The translations under genes were made by a program, and so were the position numbers. A model generated the notes under the pieces. That model had not been told where the DNA came from and did not search any database. It was given only the letters and a program-made list of their open reading frames with translations. A DNA stretch of 64,000 nt from assembly GCF_900090045.1 (NCBI RefSeq), contig NC_041778.1:860001-924000 (forward strand). The letters run 5' to 3'. This DNA comes from Plasmodium malariae (taxonomy: Eukaryota > Apicomplexa > Aconoidasida > Haemosporida > Plasmodiidae). This document shows, piece by piece, positions 45,537-57,800 of the stretch; positions within the stretch are counted from its first letter, which is position 1; each line of letters begins with the position of its first letter.

Positions 45537-46667
45537 ATGTATAAATGTTTTGTAAAAAGCATAAGGAGCAAAGCATTATTCAAAAGAACATTGTGCAACG
45601 TTTCGTATGGGTACTTAAACTTAACAGTGCAGGATAGGACCATGCCATATTTTGAAAATTTAAAAAAAAATATAATTTATATTAACAATTCGAAAGATTG
45701 TAAAGAGTGTATAAACGAAATTAAGAAAAAATTTTCGAGCGAAAAGCAAAACTTCATTGGTCTTGATATAGAAGGGTACAAAATAGGAAAGGATGGTATA
45801 GTAAGTATTATACAAATATGTGCTGATGATATTTACATTTTTGATATATATAAATGCGATAATAGCTATTTATTTATTAAGTACATAAAAGACCTATTGG
45901 AAGATGAGAGAATAGTAAAAGTAACCCATGACTGTAGAGAAGATTGTTCTATACTATACAATCAATACGATGTAAGACTAAACAATATTTTTGACACACA
46001 AGTAGCATATAACATACTTTTAAAAGAAAGGAAAAAAGAGATGTACCAAATAAGTTTTGATGATTTATTATATAAATGTTTATTGTTAAATAATAATCAA
46101 AAAATTTATTTTCATAAAATGATTGCACTGGAACAGAAAATATATCTACAGAGACCCATATCGAAAGAGCTAATTCATTACGCTGTTCAGGATGTGTTAT
46201 ATTTGAAGCCGCTCATGTTGAGTCTAGTGCACATGTTAAGTGGTGTACATAAAAAGGAACACACGGGAGAAAGGTGTTCTAAAGTAGTGAGAACAGCGCA
46301 TGAAGAAAAGGGGGAAGTAAAGATATCGGAGGAAAAAGAAATGAAAACTTCGATTGTCGCTAATATATCAGATATCGACATAATAATGCAAGTGATAAAA
46401 TGCAGTCAAAAGTATATTAATTATCAGTCATTAAATTCACATATTAAAAATGAAAAAGAATTGCAAAAAGGGATGACACTTGAAGGTATGGTTGTTTCAT
46501 GCAATAACATAAATATTTATGTTAAGTTAAATATGAGCAAAAAGGGAGTTATAGCAAATTGTTTACATCATAAATATAATATTGGTGATATCGTTAAATG
46601 TGTTATCCTAGGTTTTGGTACTAACAATTATATCAAGTTGGGATTATATGATTCTTCCATTTTGTAA
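45537..46667 (+). CDS. DEDDy 3'-5' exonuclease (EXD1-like) with C-terminal S1-like domain
   Basis: Single exon, 376 residues. The RNase D/EXD1-type exonuclease domain spans about 45-235. ExoI is FIGLDIEG (D77, E79). ExoII is VTHDCREDCSILYNQYDV with D132, followed by NIFDTQVAYN. ExoIII is HYAVQDVLYLKP, with the Y215-x3-D219 pattern that marks DEDDy enzymes. After a short Glu/Lys linker, the last 70 residues (KGMTLEGMVVSCNNINIYVK to KLGLYDS) look like an S1/OB RNA-binding domain. The fusion points to RNA processing or decay. The first 30 residues are basic and free of acidic residues apart from the end, so mitochondrial or apicoplast import is possible but unproven. The start ATG is preceded by an A-rich run, as usual here. 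Confidence 0.86.
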   Translation: MYKCFVKSIRSKALFKRTLCNVSYGYLNLTVQDRTMPYFENLKKNIIYINNSKDCKECINEIKKKFSSEKQNFIGLDIEGYKIGKDGIVSIIQICADDIYIFDIYKCDNSYLFIKYIKDLLEDERIVKVTHDCREDCSILYNQYDVRLNNIFDTQVAYNILLKERKKEMYQISFDDLLYKCLLLNNNQKIYFHKMIALEQKIYLQRPISKELIHYAVQDVLYLKPLMLSLVHMLSGVHKKEHTGERCSKVVRTAHEEKGEVKISEEKEMKTSIVANISDIDIIMQVIKCSQKYINYQSLNSHIKNEKELQKGMTLEGMVVSCNNINIYVKLNMSKKGVIANCLHHKYNIGDIVKCVILGFGTNNYIKLGLYDSSIL

Positions 46668-46819
46668 AATAGCTAGTTGGTGCATTGTTCAGTTGAATGT
46701 AATAACCTCGTTCAGGTGCACGACTGTTCAACCCTGGGGGGAAATTCGCGCGCGCGCAAACAAGAGTCCATACGTGCGCTTATACTTTTGCGTCCCTTAA
46801 GTATACACATAGATAGGCT

Positions 46820-46874
<55 letters not shown>

Positions 46875-48338
46875 GTGCACACCATGGAATGCCTTATTTT
46901 ATTTTATTTTTTTAATTGATACACATAAGTATATACACCCTTTCAATGTAAAAAAAGAAGTGGCCGGAAAATATTGTTATACGCGGAACATTCAGCACAC
47001 GTGTGTTAATGGAAAACTCTTGTTATGTTTTTATGTAAAATAACATGTCCCATTTCTTAGACAAATCAAATTCTTCAAAATGGCGAGATTATTGAGAAGA
47101 CAAAATTAAAATATGAACTGTTCATGTAATAATAATTCCTCAAAAAAAAAAAAAAAAAAGAAAAAAAGGGGAAGGTACAAAAATAGGGCCTGTAGTTCAA
47201 AGGGGTAAGCGGCTTATTTGTTCGTTTGTCCATTTGTTTGTCCATTTGTTTGTCCATTTGTTTGTCCATTTGTTTGTCCATTTGTTTGTCCATTTGTTTG
47301 TCCATTTGTTTGTTCATTTGTTTGTCCATTTGTTTGTCCATTTGTTTGTTCATTTGTTTGTTCATTTGTTTATTTATTTACTATATTTTTTTTTTTTTTT
47401 TTTGAGGTACTACTACATGAACAGTCAGGAAAATAAAAAAGGGAATGATTAAACAAGTAAAAAATAAAATTATAAAATGTTAAGATAGTAAAATGAAAAA
47501 GCTTCTTAAAATGGGGAACTTAAAAAAAATGCTATCTTGCATATGCACCACCATATTACAAATATAGCTTTATAAATCTCTTTTAAAAAAATGTATGTTT
47601 ATTTTGTTTTACGTTTCCTACTATAGTTTGTGTTTTCATTATATTTTTTTCTCTTTTGATTCATTTTACCATTTTTAAAATGTCTCAGGGAAGTATATGT
47701 TATGTGCACCTTATTTTTATTCCAAATGTACATAAATTTTTTTTTATTTTTTTTTTCTGAACGATAATATATCATATGAGTAAAGGTACATTTCGGATGT
47801 CTTCCCTTTTTTCATAATGAAATAGAAATACCATTACACATAAATATATGCAAAGATGAAAGAAGATTAAGACAGTTTCATTTACCAAAAGTATAAAAAG
47901 AATGAACATCTTTTAATGCAACCTATTTGTACCTTGTTGATCAAAAAACAAACATGCACCAAACGCATTTAGAAATGCACATCCTTTAGGATATCATTTT
48001 TTTTTTTTTTTTTTTTTTTTTCTGTTACTATCTTCATAATATTGCTTGGGGTAAATGGACAGAAAAGTGCGTACATATATGTTCATTTAACGAAATTACA
48101 ATTTTTCAAAAAGATTAATATTTTACAACAACTGCTTATACATTGTTGTAGTAAGTACTTGTGTACACGTACACATGTACACATATGTACGTATAATACA
48201 AATTTTTTTTAAAGTCAGGCATGGCCGTAAGACGTTTACATATATGGTAATCATAGTTACATACGTTAAGGTACTTTCACATATGGATATTTACCTTTCC
48301 CTTTTTACTTTCCTTGATTTATACCAATATAGACACAT

Positions 48339-48392
<54 letters not shown>

Positions 48393-50649
48393 ATGTATTT
48401 ATATGTATGAATGTTCACATATGCCTGTCCATTTTCATACGTGAAATGTACGACGTCCAGTAACATACAGTTTGTATATAATATCGTTGCAAATATTTAT
48501 GCAGAATATTTCAATTATAACAAGGTACTTGCAAAAAATTACCTTAACAAGGACGATACAAAGGTGGCTATATAATATATTTTTGCGATACATGCTTAAT
48601 TGTTCCTATGCTAATAATGAAAAATATAATACGGTGCGATAAAAAAAAAAAAAATAAAAAAAAATACAAAAATACAAAATAGGACAAAATGAGAAAAAGT
48701 AAGACAAAATAAAACACAACACTAATAATGGCAATAATAGCAATAATAGCAATAATAGCAATAATTGCAATAATAGCAATAATTGCAATAATGGCAATAA
48801 TAGATATTATACAAATAGAAACCAAAAAATAGCTTTTCAAAAAAAAAAATAAACAATACTCAGGCATTAACTTTAACAATAACTTTAGCACTGTTTTGAT
48901 ATTCAAATTGAGACGATCGAGCAGTAGTAAATCTACTATATAATCGAGTCCAAAACAAGAAAAAGGCAAAAAAAAGGTAGAAAAAAAGGAAAAATAAAAC
49001 AAAAAGAGGAAAAATAAAACAAAAAAAGAAAAGAAGAAAAGAAGAAAGAAGAAAGAAGAAAGAAGAAAAGATGAAAAGATGAAAAGATGAAAAGAGGAGA
49101 TGAAGAAGAGATGAAGAAAAGAAGAGATGAAGAATAGGAGAGAAGACGAAAAGATGAAAAAAAGAAAAGAGAAGAATAGAAGAGAAGAAATGATGAAAAA
49201 AAGAAAAGAGAAGAATAGAAGAGAAGAAATGATGAAAAAAAGAAAAGAGAAGAATAGAAGAAAAGATGAAAAGAAGAAAAGAAGAAAAGAAGAGAAAAAA
49301 GGAAAAATGTAAAAATGGAAGAAAAAAGGCTCAATGGAAATATTTCACGCAAGTTAGAAATATAGCAATAAAACAATGTTACCCCTTAGTTTCCAACTTC
49401 GAGCTGTAGATGCAAAAAAATGAATAAATAATTAAATTAATATAAACAGGCATAAACTCAAGGTATAATAATAAATGTTAATTTTTTTTTCAAAATTGGT
49501 CGAGTTGTCAAAAGCGCTTAATTAAACAGTAGTATCTTACATTTTACGAGATAACCATACGCTTTGTTGGGACTTAAATGTATACGTGTATTTTTTTCAT
49601 ACATATATATATATATATATATATATAATCATATGCACATATACACATTTATATGTGCATATTTATATGTACATATTTATATGTATATATTCATTTGTTT
49701 ATAATCATATGTATAAATATTAATATGTATGTATTAATATGTATGTATTAATATGTATGTATTAATATGTATGTATTAATATGTATGTATTAATATGTAT
49801 GTATTAATATGTATGTATTAATATGTATGTATAATGTATGTATTAATATGTATGTATTAATATGTATGTATTAATATGTATGTATTAATATGTATGTATT
49901 AATATGTATGTATTAATATGTATGTATTAATATGTATGTATTAATATGTATGTATTAATATATATGTGTTAATATGTACGTGTATTTATGTATGAAAAAA
50001 GTGTACGTAAAAATTATAGGCAAAAATAAATGTATAAATGACGAATTAAATAAATATAAGCGAATTAAGGTATAATAATAAAAAAAAAAAAAAATTACAA
50101 ACAAAAAAAATATAAAAAATTATAAACAAAAATATAAAAAATTGAACACAAAATTGGATGAAAAATTAATTTAAAAATCGAATAAAAAATTAAATGAAAA
50201 ATCAAATAAGCATATTTTAAATTAGAAATTAAATTACGTTATATATTTTATATGTATATATGTATATGTATATATGTATATATGTATATGTATATATGTA
50301 TATATGTATATATGTATATGTATATATGTATATGTATATATGTATATGTATATATGTATATGTATAACATGTCAAATATTTCCTAAACTGTAGAAATATA
50401 AAAAGTACGAATTTTTTTTTTTTTTTATCAGTAGATTTATGTAATTAACGCAATTTTGAGTTGTTTATCCGGCACAGTAAAATCATATACGTACAAACGC
50501 GTATGTATAAATATATATATACATATGCATACATATATATACATATACACATAAATACATAGTAACACATTATTATGAGTGAACACATAATTCAGTTATA
50601 AGTAAAGGCTTACAAGTGTGAGTATATAGCTATAAATAAAGGTGAGTAC

Positions 50650-50684
<35 letters not shown>

Positions 50685-50857
50685 AGCTACAGCATATATA
50701 TAAACAAGAATATAGACGTAAAAGTACGCATAAAAAAGCGTAAACTAGCATAAATATATAGACATATTTCTCAAATACACATATTTATGTGCGCTAACTT
50801 ATTTACGGAAACACTTGTATGCCTAAAAATTTCGAACAAACGAATAGATAACATAAG
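46668..50857. repeat. 4.2-kb intergenic region upstream of HT1 with many tandem arrays
   Basis: No gene is supported. Contents in order: a CG-rich dinucleotide patch (46752-46762) and TA microsatellite (46822-46870). Next is a 12-bp array GTTTGTCCATTT (47217-47380), poly(T) at 47999-48022 and TA (48345-48388). Then a 9-bp array AATAGCAAT (48725-48805), a GAAGAAAAG purine tract (48960-49310), a 14-bp array TATTAATATGTATG (49715-49970) and TATATGTATATG (50240-50370). Finally TA (50655-50682). The right end is the hexose transporter promoter and 5' UTR. The size is unusual for a spacer between two plus-strand genes. Confidence 0.75.
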
Positions 50858-52364
50858 ATGAATAAAAGTAGTAAAGAAATATCCTCAGGGCCGTGTGCAA
50901 TAAATGAAGAAGATAAATTTTTTAATACGTCATTTAAATATGTATTATCAGCATGTATTGCCTCCTTTATATTTGGATATCAAGTGAGTGTTTTAAATAC
51001 AATAAAGAATTTTATAGTAGTGGAATTTGAATGGTGTACAGGTGATAATAGGTTGGATTGTCGTGAGAATACTATTAAGAGTTCATTTTTATTAGCATCT
51101 GTTTTTATTGGTGCTGTGATTGGTAGTGGGTTTTCAGGGTATTTAGTGCAATATGGGAGGAGATTTGCAATACTAGTAATATATTATTTTTTCGTTTTTG
51201 TAAGTTTTTTAACATCAATTACTCATCATTTTCATACAATTCTATTTGCTCGTTTGTTAAGCGGCTTTGGTATTGGTCTTATAACAGTTAGTGTGCCATT
51301 GTATATTTCAGAGATGACACATAAAGACAAAAAAGGAGCATATGGAGTTTTGCATCAACTTAGTATTACGTTTGGTATATTTATAGCTGTATTGCTAGGA
51401 CTAGCCATGGGTGAAGGACCGAAGGGTGAATCAAAAGAGCCTTTGGGAAATTTTGAAAAAATATGGTGGAGGCTTATGTTTTTTATGCCCAGCATTATTT
51501 CAATTGTTGGTATATTTCTTTTAGTAGTATTTTTTAAAGAAGAAACACCATATTTTTTATATGAGAAAGGTAAATTGGAAGAGTCAAAAAAAATTTTAAA
51601 AAAAATATATGGTAGTGATGATGTAGATGAACCTTTGAATGCAATTAAAGAAGCTATTGAGCAAACCGAGTCAGCTAAAAGAAATTCTTTATCCTTATTA
51701 AATGCATTAAAAATACCATGTTATAGATACGTTATATTATTGGGATGTATTTTATCCGCTTTTCAACAATTCACAGGTATAAACGTTTTAGTCTCAAATT
51801 CAAATGAGTTATATAAAGAATTTTTACCAAGTGAATGGATAACAATTTTAAGTGTTATCATGACTATAGTTAATTTTTTGATGACTTTTCCAGCTATTTA
51901 TATCGTTGAAAAACTGGGTAGGAAAACTTTATTATTAGGGGGATGTTTTGGTATTATATGTGCTTATGTACCTACAGCTATAGCAAATTTAATAAATAAA
52001 AATTCAAATCCTGTGAAAGTAATATCTATAGTTGCAACATTTATTATGATTATTTCATTTGCTGTGTCATATGGTCCTGTTTTGTGGATTTATTTACATG
52101 AAATGTTTCCTTCAGAAATAAAAGATAGTGCAGCTACATTAGCTTCACTAATTAATTGGTTATGTGCAATTATTGTCGTTTTTCCATCCGACATTATTAT
52201 TAAGACATCTCCTGCAATACTTTTTATTATATTTGCCGTTATGTCAGTCGTTACTTTCTTATTTATTTTCTTTTTTATTAAAGAAACAAAAGGTGGAGAA
52301 ATTGGAACAAGTCCATATATTTCGATGGAAGAAAGGCAAAAATACATGACCAAGTCAGCAGTTT

Positions 52365-52366
<2 letters not shown>
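50858..52366 (+). CDS. HT1: Hexose transporter HT1 (MFS sugar transporter)
   Basis: Single exon, 502 residues, essentially the length of the P. falciparum protein (504). Twelve membrane helices are evident. Sugar-porter signatures are present: FGYQVSVLNTI in helix 1, YGRR after helix 2, ARLLSGFGIGLITVSVPLYI-SE, and the HQLSITFGI helix with Gln167. QQFTGIN (Gln303/304, Asn309) is in helix 7, then EKLGRKTLL, and the ending FFIKETKGG. By position, Gln167, Gln303 and Asn309 correspond to the sugar-contacting Gln169, Gln305 and Asn311 of PfHT1, so substrate chemistry should be the same. It takes up glucose and fructose across the parasite plasma membrane and feeds glycolysis. Unlike its neighbours it has no low-complexity insert, consistent with strong constraint. 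Confidence 0.97.
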
Positions 52367-52395
<29 letters not shown>

Positions 52396-53127
52396 GCACA
52401 CATTTTTTAAAAAATAGAATATATATATATCTTTATATATATTCATATCTATCTGTATCTATCTGTATCTATCTGTATCTATCTGTATCTATCTGTATCT
52501 ATCTGTATCTATCTGTATCTATCTATATCTATATATCTATATGTATATTTATGTGTATCTATGTATATTTGTACCAGCTTGACTAATACAATTTGAATAT
52601 GAAGCAGTGAATGGAGGGATTTTGCAAAAAGATTTGTCAAGATATGTTTTTTTTTTTTTTTTTCTTTTTATCTCTATTTTTGCCTTTTTTTTATATGTAT
52701 CTTTCCATTTTTTATTATTCCTTTCTTAATTATTCCTTTTTTTATCATTCCATATTTTATTATCCAATTTTTTATTATCCCATTTTTTATCATCCCATAT
52801 TTTATTATCCCATTTTTTATTATCCCATTTTTTATTCTCCCATTTTTTATTATCCCATTTTTTATCATCCCATATTTTATTATCCCATTTTTTATCATCC
52901 CATATTTTATTATCCCATTTTTTATCATCCCATATTTTATTATCCCATTTTTATTCTCCCATTTTTTATTATCCCATTTTTTATCATCCCATATTTTATT
53001 ATCCCATTTTTATCATCCCATATTTTATTATCCCATTTTTTATTATCCCATATTTTATTATCCCATTTTTTATCATCCCATATTTTATTATTCTTTTTTT
53101 TTTTTTTTAAAATGAGAAATACGCGAA
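52367..53127. repeat. HT1 downstream arrays: TGTATCTATC and TATTATCCCATTTTT
   Basis: A 10-bp array TGTATCTATC lies at 52450-52530 and a roughly 15-bp array TATTATCCCATTTTT/TATCATCCCATATTT at 52700-53090. Poly(T) runs lie at 52366-52395 and 53090-53109. Open frames through the second array encode Phe/Tyr/Ile/Pro on plus and Lys/Asn/Gly/Ile on minus; neither is called. Confidence 0.82.
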
Positions 53128-54258
53128 ATGGGCGAAATGAACCATTTAGCAAAATTGTCCCACCTTTTATTTATCACTTTCGTTTGGGTAAATATATTTG
53201 TTTTACGAAGGGGGGAAGAAGAGGGCACACTGCAGTGGTTACTTGGTTACTGGTATCTTTTTCAGCAAGCAGTTGAATGGATGGACAAGTATGGTGAGTG
53301 CGCTCAAATGAGTAAATGAACAAATAGTATATAGAACATCCATACACACGTATGTAAGTATATATACATAATGTGCATTATTGTTACATTTGTATAGCGT
53401 TTGTTTATTTTTTTTACTTTTAGAATTAAGAATAGTGCATAAAATGTGTTAAATTTGTTTTTTTTTTTTTTTTTTTTTTTTTTTTTGTTTAAATTTTATA
53501 CATTTGTGTATAATACAGAAATATATAAATTTATGGATATGTATACATACATATATATACATAGAAATCAATACATAGATGAACATATGTTATACACGTA
53601 TATGTATATATATATATATATATGTGTACGTTATACATCTAAAACGAAACTTTGGAAATTTACTCTTACGTTTTATCTAATTTTTGAGAATCTTTTTAAA
53701 TTATTCTCAACATATTTTAAAGTAAAATAAAAATGATACGGAAAATGATCCAACTGCAGAAGGTATAATTTTAATTATATGTTTTGCTCTAAGTCATATG
53801 GAAAAGAGAACCAGTTAGGGCAAGAATGTAGGAAAAAAAAAATACACACCCATCAAAAGTAGACAATTTTGAAAAGAACATTTTTCTTTTTATCATTATA
53901 TTTTTTATTTTAATATTTTTTATCATTACATTTTTAATTTTAATATTTTTTTCCATTCTGGTGGTTTTTCAAAACATGCACAGTGGGCATTTCAAATCTG
54001 CGCGAATGTGTTACACCTTTGAAATTTAAATCTACGTAACCACAGGTGTAAAAAGGAAAAAAAAAAAAAATTAACTAGTCCTATGTACTTATTTATACAT
54101 AGGAATGTGTATCCATATGCACAACTTGTTCGTAGAATACATTTAGGCGGATAGCTTTGCAGGTACCTAAAATATTGTAGATTTGTTGTCCTTCTCTCAG
54201 TGACCGTTTAATTTTATTTCCCTTGGCTTTCTCAAAGCATGGTAGAACTTTGCTGTAG
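53128..54258 (+). CDS. Candidate five-exon mini-gene (75 aa)
   Basis: Exons 53128-53187, 53266-53293, 53424-53445, 53723-53762 and 54181-54258. All introns are GT-AG (78, 130, 277 and 418 bp) and phases 0, 1, 2, 0 agree throughout. Segments read MGEMNHLAKLSHLLFITFVW, QAVEWMDKY, ELRIVHK, IKIKMIRKMIQLQK and ICCPSLSDRLILFPLAFS, then KHGRTLL. This suggests a short N-terminal hydrophobic helix followed by a basic helix. The weakest point is exon 4's acceptor (TTTTAAAG). Stopping in exon 3 gives 38 residues and starting in exon 4 gives 35, so the model could be two smaller frames. I do not recognise a family. It sits between HT1 and the XRN-type nuclease on their strand. Confidence 0.38.
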
Positions 54259-54890
54259 CGGATAAACAGAAGGAAGGGGAATGAGGTACACCCAAATGCA
54301 TGTTGGGTTCAGTTTTTATTGATGATGATAAAAGGGGAAGAAACACAGATGGAAAAAAGATACAAACAAAATAAAATAAAATAAACAAAACATGTAAAAT
54401 GTGAAAGAAAAGATAAACAAAACATGTAAAATGTGAAAGATAAGATAAACAAAACATGTAAAATGTGAAAGAAAAGATAAACAAAACATGTAAAATGTAA
54501 AGGCTAAGATAAACAAAACATGTAAAATGGAAAGAATAAGAACGCCCCGTTTGTTGTAACATTCGAAGGTTCGTATTTGAGATTCCTCTACTAGGAAAAA
54601 AAAAAATTTTAACATGCAAAAAGAGAACCCTCAGTTTTCAGTAGCAATTTTATTCGTAGTGTAGAATATGTGCAAAACGCAAAGCAGTAAAACGAAGCAA
54701 GAACTCCTTTTAGAATATGGATGAAAAAATGCAAGCGATGTAAATTTTCATTTTTTATTTTCTTTACTTTTTTTTCCTTATTTTTCCTTATTTTTACTTT
54801 TTTTTTTTTTTTTTTCCTTTTTTTTTTTTTTTTATTTTATTTATTGTTTTTTTTTTTTTGCTTGTTCGTTTCTATTCCCCTTATGATGAC
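54259..54890. repeat. Spacer with 32-bp array before the XRN-type gene
   Basis: About four copies of a roughly 32-bp unit containing AACAAAACATGTAAAATGTG lie at 54385-54530. A segment at 54280-54375 is open in two plus frames with mixed composition (GSVFIDDDKRGRNTDGKK in one) and could be a missed exon. Poly(T) tracts at 54770-54860 mark the 5' flank of the nuclease gene. Confidence 0.6.
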
Positions 54891-57800
54891 ATGCAAAGAA
54901 TATATATAGCCTTAAAATGCATATTTCTCCTTTTGGCATTTCTATCATTAATTAATTGCGGGATTCCCGGACTTCACAAGTGGATAATCCATAATTTCCC
55001 AAGTTGTGTGAAAATAGTGGATAAACATAATCTACTTGATGCGAGTACCTTTACATATAGCAACTGGAGGAGTAAATGTAGAGCAGGAGGGGGAAGCAGT
55101 GGGAGAGGCGTTGGTAGTAGCCGTAGCAACTATGGTGAACTAAAGGGAAACATCCTCGAAGTGGATAATTTGCTATTTGATATGAACCAGTTACTCCACA
55201 AAGCGAACGTGCAATTTCGTAGTTACGATAATTATTTTTTCAAACTCTCTAGTTTAATAAAAAATGTACTGAAGAAATTTCACCCTAAGAAGAATGTCGT
55301 TTTTGCTATTGATGGAATATGCCCCTTTTCCAAACTAAAATTACAAATAAAAAGAAGAGCCAAAGCAAAAAGCAAAGAGAGGAATTCATTATATATAAAT
55401 GATATAACATGTGGTAGTACATTTATAGATAAGATATCCAAATTTTTGGTAAATTTTGTAAAATATTTAATTTCTTTTGAAAAATTCGACAGGGTTAAGT
55501 TTTTTGTATCTACTGATAAGGAAGCAGGGGAAGGGGAACTCAAACTTATGAATTGGATAAGCAACTACATTGGAGCGGAACAGAAAGAGGAAGAGAAAGA
55601 GGAAGAGAAAGAGAGAGAGGAAAAAAAAGACATAGTTGAGAGTGGAGAGAAGGTAAGGGTGGATAACCATTACAAGGGGGAGAATGTAAATGGAGCCACC
55701 TTTAGCAAAACACAACATCTTCTTGGTTGTTCACCTGGAAAGGATGAAGAAAAGGGAAATATAAATACAAAAACGAATGCGGAAGAAGAATCGTTCGTAA
55801 TAGTAGGGGCGGACGCAGACCTATTACTACAATGTTTAGCTCTAAAAAATATACGCAACATATATATTTATACATATCAAACTTTCCATATGAATATAGG
55901 TGGATATGAATTTAAAAAGGAAAATCATCTTATGGAAGGGCCAAACGGTAGTTACATTAAAAAAAGAAAAAACAATCAGTTAAACTATAGTAACAATTTA
56001 AAAGAATATCATTTTAATGACATGTTACTAATGGACAATTTAAATATGGAAAATAAAAAAAATAAAAAAAAAAGGAAAAAAAAAATAAAAGTTTTGTACA
56101 ATTTAAATACATTCATTAATTTATTTTTAAATAAATATCCAAAATCTTTTGAGCAAATTAGACGAGATTTACTTATTTTGTTCATATTAAAAGGAAATGA
56201 TTATTTACCAAAAATTAAGGAAGGTAATTTCAGCTTGTTTTTTGAATCCTATTTTAAAATGTTAGAAAAAAATATGAACAAGCAAGGAGAGGAAATGCCA
56301 TATAATGGTTTTTTAAATAAAAATTATGTATTAAATAGAAAAGAGTTTTTAAAATTTTTGCACTACGTACAGGATATAATTAGCTTTTCCAACTACTCTG
56401 TGAATAATAATAGTAGTACAAACGAAGAGGAATGCACTAGTATTAATCATACAAATAACAGGTATGAAAAAGAATTCAAAGAAAATAATTTGTACCTTCC
56501 TTTGTCCCTTTTGAATGAAATATTAAGTAAAAATATAATAGAAAATGAAAGCATAAAAATTGAAATTAAAAAAGAACAAGACATGTATAATTGTACATTA
56601 ACATATTTTGAAAATAATCAAAATTACCTTCATTTTGGTTCATCCAAAAAAAAAAAAAATTCCGTGCACATTGCTTCTTATAGCTTTTTAAAAAATCATT
56701 TTCCCATATTTATGAAGTATATAAATTTGGAACTTTTCAAAAGCACCATTAGAGAAGCGAATTGCTTGCACCAAACAAATTATGACCACGTCAGGCAAAA
56801 TGAAAAATTAACGCCACAAAAGGACGGAAATAATATTTATCGTTCAGGTGAAAGTACAGTTTTGGGAAAATCTCTAACATGTGGCAGAAGACAGGGTAAC
56901 GAAATGGATGATATAACGTCCAATGGAACGTCCGATAGAACAGAGATTACCGAGTCTAATGAACATCGGGATTATACATTTGACAGTGATGACGAAAAAG
57001 AAGATGCACAAATGGAACTTTATTTGAGAAAGGTGTACAGACAGAATTGTAAAAATAAAAAAAATTATGAACAGGAAATGAAAATTTGTGAAAATTATAT
57101 CGAAGGCATACATTGGCTAGTTGAAATGTACACAAAAACGTATTGTATAAATTTTAATTTTTTTTACAAATATTTAATTAGTCCATCTTTATTAAGTATA
57201 TATTACTACTTATCCACATTTGGGGAAGTACCAAAATATAGCAGTGATTACAGAAATGGTATACAAAATATAAATTTAAATGTTTTTAAAAATAATTATG
57301 AATATTACAATTTTATTACCTTTTGTGTGAATAAATATAATGACTTGAAAATGAAATTAAAACTGAGCTCTTCGGACAATTTACCAAACGAAACAGAAAC
57401 TAATGAGGATACTAACAAAATTAAAAATGAGAAAAATCCATTTTTACTAAATGCACAAAATAGTAAAAAAAATGTATATTTTGAAAATATATATGATATT
57501 TTATTTTCAAAAAATGTAAATATCGTCAAAGACAATATTCAAAAATTAAATAAAATTTTAAAAACAACAATGCACAATAATAAAAAAATTATTTACTATT
57601 GGGATATATATGCAAGGCATTTGAAAAAGTTTTATAAAATAATTTTTTATAAAACTAGGAAAATATATGTGTGCAAATATTCTTTATTTAAACTGAAATT
57701 TGAAAATACGGACCAGAGGTGTTCAACCTATAAACAGGGACTTACCAAAAAGGAAATGACCAAAGATAATAATAGTAACTCGGAAAATGATAATTTTGAA

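Noticed and set aside
47184..47215. tRNA-like 5' end (GGCCTGTAGTTCAAAGGGG)
   Set aside because: It resembles an acceptor and D-arm start, but the GTTTGTCCATTT array follows at once. No anticodon or T arm exists.
54858..54890. Upstream extension of the XRN-type nuclease
   Set aside because: The extension begins with TTG, not ATG. The first ATG (54891) gives a proper signal peptide.
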